A stretch of DNA of 8,612 nt from an uncultured Olsenella sp. Its GTDB lineage: Bacteria; Actinomycetota; Coriobacteriia; Coriobacteriales; Atopobiaceae. Below the pieces are notes generated by a model that did no database searches, was not told where the DNA came from, and saw only the letters and a program-made list of their open reading frames with translations. Both the position numbers and the translations under genes were made by a program. The stretch spans positions 1-8,612 of the forward strand of contig CAMXZR010000072.1 in the NCBI GenBank assembly GCA_947253595.1, read 5' to 3'. Below are positions 1-5,221 of the stretch, piece by piece (position 1 is the first letter of the stretch; every line of letters begins with the position of its first letter).

Positions 1-1
1 C

Positions 2-322
2 GTCTCGACCGCGTCCGGAGGCCCCGCCGACTCCGACGACGGGCTCATCTCCGTCACGGTCCTGGTCAACGGGAGCTCCTCGACGGCGCACGTAAGCGAG
101 GGCTCCACGGCCTACGACGCCCTTCGCTCCGTGGCATCGGTCCAGTCTGGGGCGAACCCCTATGGTTCGGGCAGTTGGGTCTACGTCATCAACGGCGTGG
201 GGAGCACGGACATGTCCGGCGGACACGGCTGGGTCTATTCGGTCGACGGCGTGAGCCCCAGCGTCATGAGCGACGAGTATGGTGTGTCAGACGGCTCCGT
301 AGTGAGCTGGAGCTACGTCTAG
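2..322 (+). CDS. DUF4430 (transcobalamin-like C-terminal domain) protein, 3' part only
   Basis: Open from the left edge in the frame beginning at base 2; 106 residues are visible before a TAG. The real start and any signal peptide lie outside the window. The first 12 or so residues are small and polar (Ser, Gly, Ala, Pro, Asp), like a linker. Then comes a compact beta-rich domain with the DUF4430 pattern: an ISVTVLVNG strand, a TAYDALRSV helix, a WVYVINGV strand, GGHGWVYSVDGV, and a closing DGSVVSWSYV. DUF4430 resembles the C-terminal domain of transcobalamin and intrinsic factor and is usually found on exported proteins in Firmicutes and Actinobacteria. Its position 3 nt upstream of an ECF transporter T gene suggests a surface protein that presents ligand, possibly a corrinoid, to that transporter. 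The domain call is firm; the ligand is inference. The full architecture cannot be seen. Confidence 0.8.
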   Translation, partial: VSTASGGPADSDDGLISVTVLVNGSSSTAHVSEGSTAYDALRSVASVQSGANPYGSGSWVYVINGVGSTDMSGGHGWVYSVDGVSPSVMSDEYGVSDGSVVSWSYV

Positions 323-325
323 ACC

Positions 326-1261
326 ATGCACGTCCATGGCACATACGAGCTCTTCTCTGGCCGCCGCCTGGCAGTCCCCCTCGCATGCCTCGCACCGACG
401 CTGCTCACGACGATGCTCGTGCCCCAGCCGGTCTACGTGGGCATCTCTCTGGGCGGGGGTCTGCTCCTTGCCTCGCTCGCGCTCGGCCCCTCGGCGACCC
501 TGGCCCGCCTGCGCTGGCAGCTTCCGCTCCTCGTCCTCATCGTGCTCCTCAACCCGCTCTTCGTCCGGGCGGGGTCGACCGTCCTGCTCGAGCTGGGCCC
601 CCTCTCGCTCAGGGCGGAATCGCTCCTCTACGGCCTCTGCATGAGCGGAATGCTCCTCTCGACCCTTCTGTGGCTCGAGTGCTGCGCGCGCGTCGTGGAC
701 GGGGACCGTCTGCGCGAGGTCTGGGGAGGCCGGCTCCCCAGTCTGGCGCTCGTCGTCTCGATGGCGTTCCAGCTGCTTCCCCGACTGCTGCGCCGTGCGG
801 AGCTGACCGAGGGGGTGCTCGCCTCCTGCACTGCCGCAGAAGGGGAGAGGCCCAACGCAGGTATCGTGGCCGAGCGCCGGGGTGGGGGGCTCTTCGGCAT
901 GTCCCGGTGGCCCCTGTCCGTCCGACGTCGGATCCGCTCGCTGGGAATCGTCCTGAGCTGGGCGCTCGAGGACTCCCTCGAGCGAGCCGACTCGATGCGC
1001 GCGCGGGGTTGGGGGGCGCTGCCCCGTCGCAGCCATTACCAGCGCGACTCCCTGCGCCCGTCGGATATGGTCGCGGCCATGGCCCTGCTGGCCCTGGGGG
1101 CGCTCAACGGCATCCTCGCCGCCGTGGCGCTCTCGCAGTGGAGGTTCTACCCCCATACGCCCACGCTCGTGGCCTGGTGGGGCTACCTGCCCTTTGTGCT
1201 GCAGGTCCTGGCCCCCAGCCTCGCGCTGGCCGTCGAACGCCTTGCCTGGAGGATGCGCTGA
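326..1261 (+). CDS. ecfT: ECF transporter transmembrane scaffold subunit (EcfT/CbiQ family)
   Basis: 311 residues. EcfT couples ATP hydrolysis in the EcfA pair to toppling of the substrate-binding S protein in the membrane. Hydrophobic segments lie at about residues 15-32, 36-53, 64-80, 100-118, 137-152, 247-270 and 283-303. The coupling region has the hallmark ADSMRARGWG at 221-230 (Ala226-Arg227-Gly228), the conserved ARG motif that docks into an ATPase groove. The equivalent of the first ARG motif looks degenerate: AAEG at 170-173, with Glu in place of Arg, followed by a Gly/Arg-rich loop at 173-203. The start is the ATG 3 nt after the DUF4430 stop; no strong Shine-Dalgarno is visible (GGAG about 13 nt upstream), so translational coupling is likely. 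It overlaps the ATPase gene by one base. The family is confident; the substrate depends on the S component. Confidence 0.9.
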   Translation: MHVHGTYELFSGRRLAVPLACLAPTLLTTMLVPQPVYVGISLGGGLLLASLALGPSATLARLRWQLPLLVLIVLLNPLFVRAGSTVLLELGPLSLRAESLLYGLCMSGMLLSTLLWLECCARVVDGDRLREVWGGRLPSLALVVSMAFQLLPRLLRRAELTEGVLASCTAAEGERPNAGIVAERRGGGLFGMSRWPLSVRRRIRSLGIVLSWALEDSLERADSMRARGWGALPRRSHYQRDSLRPSDMVAAMALLALGALNGILAAVALSQWRFYPHTPTLVAWWGYLPFVLQVLAPSLALAVERLAWRMR

Positions 1262-2688
1262 TGCCCAAGGCCCTTCGCATGAGCCACGTCAGCTTCGCCT
1301 ATCCCGGCTGTCCAGGAGGAGGTGAGGAGTCGGTTCCCGTGCTCGAGGACGTCTCCCTCGAGCTCGAGGAGGGGGACTTCGCCGTGCTCGTGGGCACCAC
1401 GGGAAGCGGCAAGACCACCCTGCTGCGGCTTGCGAAGCCCCAGATCTCGCCCACGGGCCGACGGGAGGGGGAGCTCGAGGTGGCGGGAAGGTCCGTCGGC
1501 CTGCTCGCCGAGGACCCCGCACTCAGCGCGGCCCTCGTGGGATACGTGTTCCAGGACCCCTGGGCGCAGCTCGTCTGCGACGGCGTCCTGCAGGAGCTTT
1601 CCTTCGGGCTCGAGAACCTGGCCGTCCCCCAGGGGGAGCTGCGCCGCCGCATAGCCGAGACGAGCTACTTCCTGGGCATGGGCCCCTGGCTCCACGCGCG
1701 GTGCGCGGAGTTGTCGGGAGGTCAGCTCCAGGTGCTCGCCCTCGCGTCCGTCCTGGCGATGCGGCCTCGTCTCCTGCTGCTCGACGAGCCGACGGCGATG
1801 CTCGACCCCGTCGGCGAGGGGGAGTTCGTCTCGCTGCTCAGAAAGGCTAATCGCGAGCTGGGCATCACGGTCCTGGTAGCGACGCACAGGCCGCTGCCCT
1901 TTGCGGACTCTGCGACCAGGGCGCTTTCCCTGGAGGAGGGGCGCGTGACGGAGCTGCCGACCGAGGAGCTGGGAGGGCGGCAGGAGCTGGATCTCCGCGC
2001 TCGGGCACCGCGTCGCGGGTCCAGCCCTGCGAAGGGCCTCTCCCTGCGCAACCTGTGGTTCCGCCACGCGCGCGACGCGGACTGGGTCCTGCGCGGGCTC
2101 GACCTCTCGCTCGCGCGAGGAGAGTGCCGCGCCCTCGTGGGCGCCAACGGCTGCGGCAAGTCGACGCTACTCTCGCTCGTCGCCGGCACCCTGCGTCCCC
2201 AGAGGGGCGGGGTGCGCAAGGCGCGCGGCATCACGCAGGCCCTGCTGCCCCAGAGCCCCAAGGCCCTCCTGTCCCTTCCCAGCGTGGGGGAGGAGCTCAT
2301 GGAGTGGTCCTCCCGATGCGGCTACGCGGGCGGAGATGTCGAGCTCGTGCTTTCCGAGCTCGGCCTGGGCACGTCGCTCCTGGAACGGCACCCCTACGAC
2401 CTCTCGGGTGGCCAGCAGCAGCTCGTCGCCCTGGCAAAGCTTCTGCTGACCCGGCCTGACCTCCTGCTTCTGGACGAGCCGAGCAAGGGGCTGGACCTCG
2501 CCGCGCGCCGGAGCCTGGCCATGGCGGTCTACGCTGCATGCGAGCGCGGGGCGACGGTGCTCCTCGCGACGCACGACCTCGAGCTCGCGCGCGGGCTCGC
2601 GGACACGGTCACCCTGCTCTTCGACGGGCAGGCGGCCATTACCGAACCCAGCCAGGAGTTCTTCGAGAATTCCTGGCTTTGGCGCTAG
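1261..2688 (+). CDS. ecfA: ECF transporter ATPase, two nucleotide-binding domains fused (EcfA-A')
   Basis: 475 residues, about twice a single EcfA, so both ATPase halves are on one chain. Domain 1 (about 1-240) has Walker A GTTGSGKTT at 45-53, a Q-loop Gln98 (FQDPWAQ), signature LSGGQ at 151-155, Walker B LLLLDEPT at 171-178 with catalytic Glu176, and switch His209. Domain 2 (about 258-475) has Walker A GANGCGKST at 294-302, Gln331 (LPQSPKALL), signature LSGGQ at 381-385, Walker B LLLLDEPS at 401-408 with Glu406, and switch His438. Both sites therefore look catalytically intact. The linker at about 225-257 is charged. The LPQSPKALL and DEPSKGLD versions in domain 2 fit tandem ECF ATPases of the YkoD type. 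The ATG overlaps the ecfT stop as TGATG, a classic translational-coupling arrangement. The same frame is open further upstream, but only as a shadow of ecfT. It works at the cytoplasmic face with EcfT and one or more S components. Confidence 0.93.
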   Translation: MPKALRMSHVSFAYPGCPGGGEESVPVLEDVSLELEEGDFAVLVGTTGSGKTTLLRLAKPQISPTGRREGELEVAGRSVGLLAEDPALSAALVGYVFQDPWAQLVCDGVLQELSFGLENLAVPQGELRRRIAETSYFLGMGPWLHARCAELSGGQLQVLALASVLAMRPRLLLLDEPTAMLDPVGEGEFVSLLRKANRELGITVLVATHRPLPFADSATRALSLEEGRVTELPTEELGGRQELDLRARAPRRGSSPAKGLSLRNLWFRHARDADWVLRGLDLSLARGECRALVGANGCGKSTLLSLVAGTLRPQRGGVRKARGITQALLPQSPKALLSLPSVGEELMEWSSRCGYAGGDVELVLSELGLGTSLLERHPYDLSGGQQQLVALAKLLLTRPDLLLLDEPSKGLDLAARRSLAMAVYAACERGATVLLATHDLELARGLADTVTLLFDGQAAITEPSQEFFENSWLWR

Positions 2689-2695
2689 GCCTTGT

Positions 2696-2719
2696 GGGAC
2701 CTGTCTTTGGTTCGGTCCC
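2696..2719 (+). repeat. Small hairpin just after the ATPase gene
   Basis: GGGACC at 2696-2701 pairs perfectly with GGTCCC at 2714-2719 around a 12-nt loop. It begins 7 nt after the ecfA stop. No T-run follows, so it is not a textbook intrinsic terminator. Its loop contains GTCTTTGG (2703-2710), the exact complement of CCAAAGAC (2775-2782) in the loop of the larger hairpin downstream. Alone it could easily be chance; the loop match makes it worth recording. Confidence 0.4.
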
Positions 2720-2753
2720 GTCTCGGTCGGCGCGAACATGTCGCGAGAGGTGC

Positions 2754-2801
2754 GAAGTGGGTGGTTCTTATCCCCCAAAGACGGGTGGAACCACCCACTT
2801 C
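2754..2801. repeat. Perfect 14-bp inverted repeat, possible bidirectional terminator or dispersed palindromic element
   Basis: GAAGTGGGTGGTTC (2754-2767) is matched exactly by GAACCACCCACTTC (2788-2801) around a 20-nt loop. Inside the loop CCC (near 2774) can also pair with GGG (2783-2785). It lies between two converging genes (stops at 2688 and 2906), where a shared terminator would be expected. There is no T-tract on either side, so intrinsic termination would be weak. A REP-like intergenic palindrome is an alternative, and genome copy number would decide. The inverted repeat is certain; the role is open. Confidence 0.6.
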
Positions 2802-2870
2802 TTGCCTACGGCGGCGGACGAACCGCTCACATCGATTCTCTTGTGGCAGCGTCGCCGTCGGTGGTCGACT

Positions 2871-2889
2871 GGGCGCCCGCATTGCGCCC
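2871..2889 (-). terminator. GC-rich hairpin downstream of the minus-strand gene
   Basis: GGGCGC (2871-2876) pairs with GCGCCC (2884-2889) around a 7-nt loop, 17 bases beyond the stop of the minus-strand gene. The position suits a transcript end, but no T-run follows on that strand and short GC hairpins are common in DNA of this composition. Low-confidence terminator. Confidence 0.25.
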
Positions 2890-2905
2890 CGCGCGGCAAG
2901 GTTCG

Positions 2906-3322
2906 CTACTCGAAGCTGAGGAAGACCTCCTCGTCCACTTCGTCCTCCTCGTAGGGGTCGTCGCGGTCGTGATCGTGCGCCTCGCCGGCGTCGTCCGAGA
3001 GCCAGCTGTAGGCCTCCGCCTCGTCACCGCCCGCAGGCAGGACGGAGCTGATGAGCGAGAGCCCATCCACGGAGGGAACCACCTTGGTCCATTGGGCGAA
3101 GAGGGGTTCCTCGGGGGCGCCCTCGAGTTCGATCAGCGAGTCGAGGTGAATCTGCGTCGCGCCCTCAAGGAGGTCGGAGCTCTCGTGCAGCTTCTGCAGG
3201 GCGTGGGCGATCTTGGTGAGGGCCTCCTCGGGGTCGGCCGCCTCCACCAGCGCGGGCATCAGGCAGTAGTTCTCGGCAGGGTCCGCTTGGTCGCTGTAGC
3301 TGAAGTTGCCAAGGTAGAGCAT
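2906..3322 (-). CDS. Small acidic protein of unknown function
   Basis: 138 residues, soluble, with no signal peptide or membrane segment. I do not recognise a named family. The N-terminal part (1-95) looks folded: MLYLGNFSYSD, then NYCLMPALVEAADPEEALTKI (18-38), a predicted helix around 32-48, SSDLLEGATQIHLDSLIEL (48-66) and FAQWTKVVPSVDGL (75-88). The tail (about 100-138) is strongly acidic with alternating His/Asp (HDHDRDD at 116-122) and a Glu/Asp run ending EVFLSFE, so it is probably disordered, metal-attracting or protein-binding. Its third-position composition matches a real gene, and GGGGAG sits about 8 nt before the ATG. It is convergent with ecfA and divergent from the S-component gene, so it is transcribed alone. 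The start codon is part of a predicted leader hairpin (see 3314-3357). That it is a gene is likely; no function is assigned. Confidence 0.75.
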   Translation of the reverse strand: MLYLGNFSYSDQADPAENYCLMPALVEAADPEEALTKIAHALQKLHESSDLLEGATQIHLDSLIELEGAPEEPLFAQWTKVVPSVDGLSLISSVLPAGGDEAEAYSWLSDDAGEAHDHDRDDPYEEDEVDEEVFLSFE

Positions 3323-3357
3323 GGGATTCTCCCCTCGTCGAGGCTTTTTTGCTCTAC
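3314..3357 (-). promoter_or_regulatory. Leader hairpin that includes the start codon of the minus-strand gene
   Basis: On the minus strand, GTAGAGC (3357-3351) is complementary to GCTCTAC (3320-3314), which covers the last base of the ATG and codons 2-3. Between them lie an A-run, a nested CCTC/GAGG hairpin with a 3-nt loop, and the GGGGAG ribosome-binding site. If this forms in the mRNA, both the start codon and part of the ribosome site would be masked. The pairing is seen directly; regulation is inference, and a 7-bp stem could be chance. Confidence 0.35.
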
Positions 3358-3379
3358 TCTAGACCACTTCCGCCCCACA

Positions 3380-3399
3380 GTCCGCCGCGTCGGCCGGAC
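3380..3399. promoter_or_regulatory. Bulged dyad in the divergent intergenic region
   Basis: GTCCGCCG (3380-3387) pairs with CGG-C-CGGAC (3391-3399) apart from one bulged C at 3394, with a 3-nt loop. It lies between the minus-strand gene start (3322) and the S-component start (3458), where an operator or leader structure could sit. No recognisable transcription-factor site or cobalamin B12-box was found in this 135-nt gap, which is too short for a complete cobalamin riboswitch. Nothing else in the gap stands out except a TATTCT that could be a weak -10 at 3423-3428 with no good -35. Confidence 0.25.
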
Positions 3400-3445
3400 G
3401 GTCTTGCCCCGCCCCCGACTGCTATTCTGGGTTGACCGGGAAGGC

Positions 3446-3454
3446 GGGGAGGTG
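3446..3454 (+). promoter_or_regulatory. Ribosome-binding site that fixes the S-component start
   Basis: GGGGAGGTG lies directly before the ATG at 3458, with about 5 nt between the GGAGG core and the start codon. It is nearly a perfect match to the anti-Shine-Dalgarno and decides the start at 3458. The reading frame is open back to 2738, but that stretch runs through the minus-strand gene and the palindromic region and has no coding character. Confidence 0.75.
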
Positions 3455-3457
3455 ACC

Positions 3458-4174
3458 ATGGTCGGCAACGATGGGGGAGGGACCCTTTCCACGCGCGCGA
3501 GGGCGCTGGCAGCGCTCGAGCCCGTCGCGCTCGCGGCGGTCCCCCTGGCCATGGCGACCTGCGCCATGCTGGGGGTCGAGGCGAGTGCGGGCCTCACGTT
3601 GCTCGTGCTCGTCCTCTGCCTCGCCCTTGTGTCCGCGAGCTTCGAGGCGTCGCGCCCGGCGATGCGGCAGCTCATGCCCACGGCGGTGCTCGCCGCCCTC
3701 GCTGCAGCAGGGCGCGTCCTCTTCGCGCCCCTTCCGGACGTGAAGCCCGTCAGTGCCATAGCAATCGTCGCCGGGGCGACCCTCGGCAGGCGGAGCGGCT
3801 TCATGGTGGGTGCCCTCGCGGCCCTCGTCTCCAACGCGTTCTTCGGGCAGGGGGCCTGGACCCCCTGGCAGATGTATGCCTGGGGTCTGGTGGGCTACCT
3901 TGCGGGCGTGCTCGCCGGCCACGGCCTCCTCGAGCGTCCCTCCTTGCTCTATGCCTTTGGCTTCACATCCGCCCTGCTCTATGGCCTCCTGCTCAACGGC
4001 TGGTACGTCCTGGGCTTCGTGCGGCCCCTGACCTGGCCGGGGACGCTCGCCGCCTTCGCGGCGGGGCTGCCGCTCGACCTCGTGCACGGCACCTCCACGG
4101 TCGCGTTCCTGCTCGCCGTCTGGCTTCCCTGGGGCAGGTCCATCCGCAGGGTGGTGGCGAAGTATGGGCTCTAG
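3458..4174 (+). CDS. ECF transporter S component (substrate-binding membrane protein)
   Basis: 238 residues, almost entirely hydrophobic, with about six membrane segments (near 22-40, 44-60, 73-88, 97-123, 136-154, 162-187, with a further one near 197-222). Family-like blocks are GRVLFAPLPDVKPVSAIAIVAGATLG (85-110), FMVGALAALVSNAFFGQGAWTPWQM (115-139) and GLPLDLVHGTSTVAF (203-217). The GRxLFAxLPxVKP and FFGQGxWTPWQ patterns recall S components often found beside DUF4430/EcfT/EcfA modules. S components bind a vitamin or cofactor in the membrane and use EcfT and the ATPases to release it inside the cell. The rest of the transporter is encoded at 326-2688, so this is probably its partner, separated by an inverted gene; one shared ATPase module could also serve several S components. 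A corrinoid is the leading candidate because of DUF4430, but the residues here do not identify the substrate. Its 3' end overlaps the next gene by 11 nt. Confidence 0.85.
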   Translation: MVGNDGGGTLSTRARALAALEPVALAAVPLAMATCAMLGVEASAGLTLLVLVLCLALVSASFEASRPAMRQLMPTAVLAALAAAGRVLFAPLPDVKPVSAIAIVAGATLGRRSGFMVGALAALVSNAFFGQGAWTPWQMYAWGLVGYLAGVLAGHGLLERPSLLYAFGFTSALLYGLLLNGWYVLGFVRPLTWPGTLAAFAAGLPLDLVHGTSTVAFLLAVWLPWGRSIRRVVAKYGL

Positions 4175-5093
4175 CGCCCCGGGCCGCGTTCCCGGGAGGG
4201 AGCCGTCCGAACCCAGGCACGCAAGGAGACCGGACCCGCGCCGGAGGGGACGCCGGACGACGCTCGCCGTCGTGGCCGTGCTCGTGGCGGTGCTGCTCGC
4301 GGCGGCCGTTCCCGCCTTTGTCGCGCACCTGGCGCCATCCGCAACCCAGGAGGTAGGCGACGGGGGAGGCGGCCCTGCCAGCTCGCTGCCCTCGCCGTCC
4401 GACACGCAGCCCCGGCCTTCCGCCGCGACTCCCTCTCCCGAGTCAGCCTCGCCCATCGCCGCCATGCTCGCCAGGGGAGAGCTGCGCTCCATCCGCCTGA
4501 TTGGCGACTCCATAACCGCCGGCTATCTCTGCGACGGCTGGGAGGCTCCCTCGGACACCGGCGTCGTCGTGTACCAGGGGCAGCAGGGCAGCTACGAGGA
4601 GGTGGCGACCACCGTGGGCTGCTGGGCCAACGACTTCAGGGCCTGGGCTGGCGAGAGGGGCGTCTCGTTTGTGAACGCGGGTGTCAGCGGCTTCAGGATG
4701 CAGTTCCTGGCGGAGGAGCCCGATGCGTGGCTGGGGGACGGCGCCGACGTGGTCGTGGTCATGCTGGGCACGAACGACGCCGCGAAGGAGTCCCTGGAGG
4801 ACTTCCACGCCTACGCCCGCGAGGCGCTGGCTGCCGCGGCGGAGCGCTGCCGCCTGCTCGTGGTGGTCTCGCCGCCCGCCAACGAGCGCACCGACGCACG
4901 CAACCGCTATGGCATGGACCAGGTGGACGCGGTGCTCGCCGAACTCTGCCAGGAGGAGGGCTACCTGCACGTCTCGTTCCTCGACGTCCTGGAGCTGGGC
5001 ACCGACGACCTCAACCCCGACCAGGTCCATCCCACCAGCTCGGGCTCCCACAAGCTCTGGGAGGCGCTCTCGGAGCAGCTGGGCATAGGCTAG
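4164..5093 (+). CDS. Membrane-anchored SGNH/GDSL-family hydrolase
   Basis: 309 residues. The N-terminus (1-32) is very rich in Arg and Pro, followed by one hydrophobic segment (33-54) and a Ser/Pro/Thr/Gly-rich linker (58-97). This suggests export, either as a signal anchor or with cleavage near VPA at 49-51; RRTTL at 30-34 faintly resembles a Tat motif. The catalytic domain (about 105-309) carries block I GDSIT (114-118, nucleophile Ser116), block II Gly in NAGVSG (171-176), block III GTND (202-205, Asn204) and block V DQVH (Asp286, His289), so all SGNH residues are present. Such enzymes are esterases or lipases acting on acyl or acetyl esters, often on cell-surface glycans or lipids; the substrate here is unknown. 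The ATG lies inside the last codons of the S-component gene (11-nt overlap) with GGTGG upstream, so it is translationally coupled. No clear terminator follows in the 128-nt gap. Confidence 0.88.
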   Translation: MGSSAPGRVPGREPSEPRHARRPDPRRRGRRTTLAVVAVLVAVLLAAAVPAFVAHLAPSATQEVGDGGGGPASSLPSPSDTQPRPSAATPSPESASPIAAMLARGELRSIRLIGDSITAGYLCDGWEAPSDTGVVVYQGQQGSYEEVATTVGCWANDFRAWAGERGVSFVNAGVSGFRMQFLAEEPDAWLGDGADVVVVMLGTNDAAKESLEDFHAYAREALAAAAERCRLLVVVSPPANERTDARNRYGMDQVDAVLAELCQEEGYLHVSFLDVLELGTDDLNPDQVHPTSSGSHKLWEALSEQLGIG

Positions 5094-5157
5094 GCTGGGC
5101 GTGGCCGTCGGTCCCTCTCGCCCGCGTGTCGCGCTTCTGTAGATGCGGGTGGCTCCC

Positions 5158-5187
5158 TTGTGCGCCTGCCCTGGATTTGTGTACCAT
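5158..5187 (+). promoter_or_regulatory. Sigma-70-type promoter of yebC
   Basis: TTGTGC (5158-5163) and TACCAT (5182-5187) are separated by 18 nt, a reasonable housekeeping promoter. The stretch just downstream is unusually AT-rich for this window. It lies about 35 nt upstream of the ATG at 5222, which is preceded by an AGAAGGAGA ribosome site. It would transcribe yebC independently of the SGNH gene. Confidence 0.55.
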
Positions 5188-5221
5188 TCGTATGTTTGTT
5201 CCAAAGTCAGAAGGAGAATCC

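Noticed and set aside
175..1260. Upstream open extension of the ATPase reading frame
   Set aside because: It overlaps DUF4430 and all of ecfT in another frame, its translation is Arg/Pro/Gly-rich as expected for a shadow, and the ATG at 1261 overlaps the ecfT stop in the usual coupled manner.
2781..2796. GGGTGGAACC resembles the core of the T-box antiterminator sequence
   Set aside because: It is explained as the right arm of the 14-bp inverted repeat; there is no Stem I or specifier loop, no following terminator with T-run, and no same-strand gene for over 600 nt.
3331..3349. Hairpin plus TTTTTT on the plus strand resembling an intrinsic terminator
   Set aside because: The stem is only 4 bp with a 3-nt loop and no plus-strand gene ends nearby; the T-run is better viewed as the A-run of the minus-strand leader.
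2738..3457. Upstream extension of the S-component frame
   Set aside because: It runs antisense to the minus-strand gene and through the palindromic region; a near-perfect ribosome site fixes the start at 3458.
3323..3457. Possible cobalamin riboswitch upstream of the S component
   Set aside because: No B12-box sequence was found and 135 nt is too short for the full aptamer plus expression platform.
3422..4513. Long open frames on the minus strand, here and opposite ecfT, ecfA, yebC, the J-protein gene and fprA
   Set aside because: Their products are rich in Arg, Gly, His and Pro with no recognisable domain, as expected for antisense of GC-rich genes; each lies opposite a gene with clear motifs.
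4727..5221. Upstream extension of the yebC frame through the SGNH gene
   Set aside because: It overlaps a complete SGNH catalytic domain; the YebC signature begins at 5222 behind a strong ribosome site and promoter.
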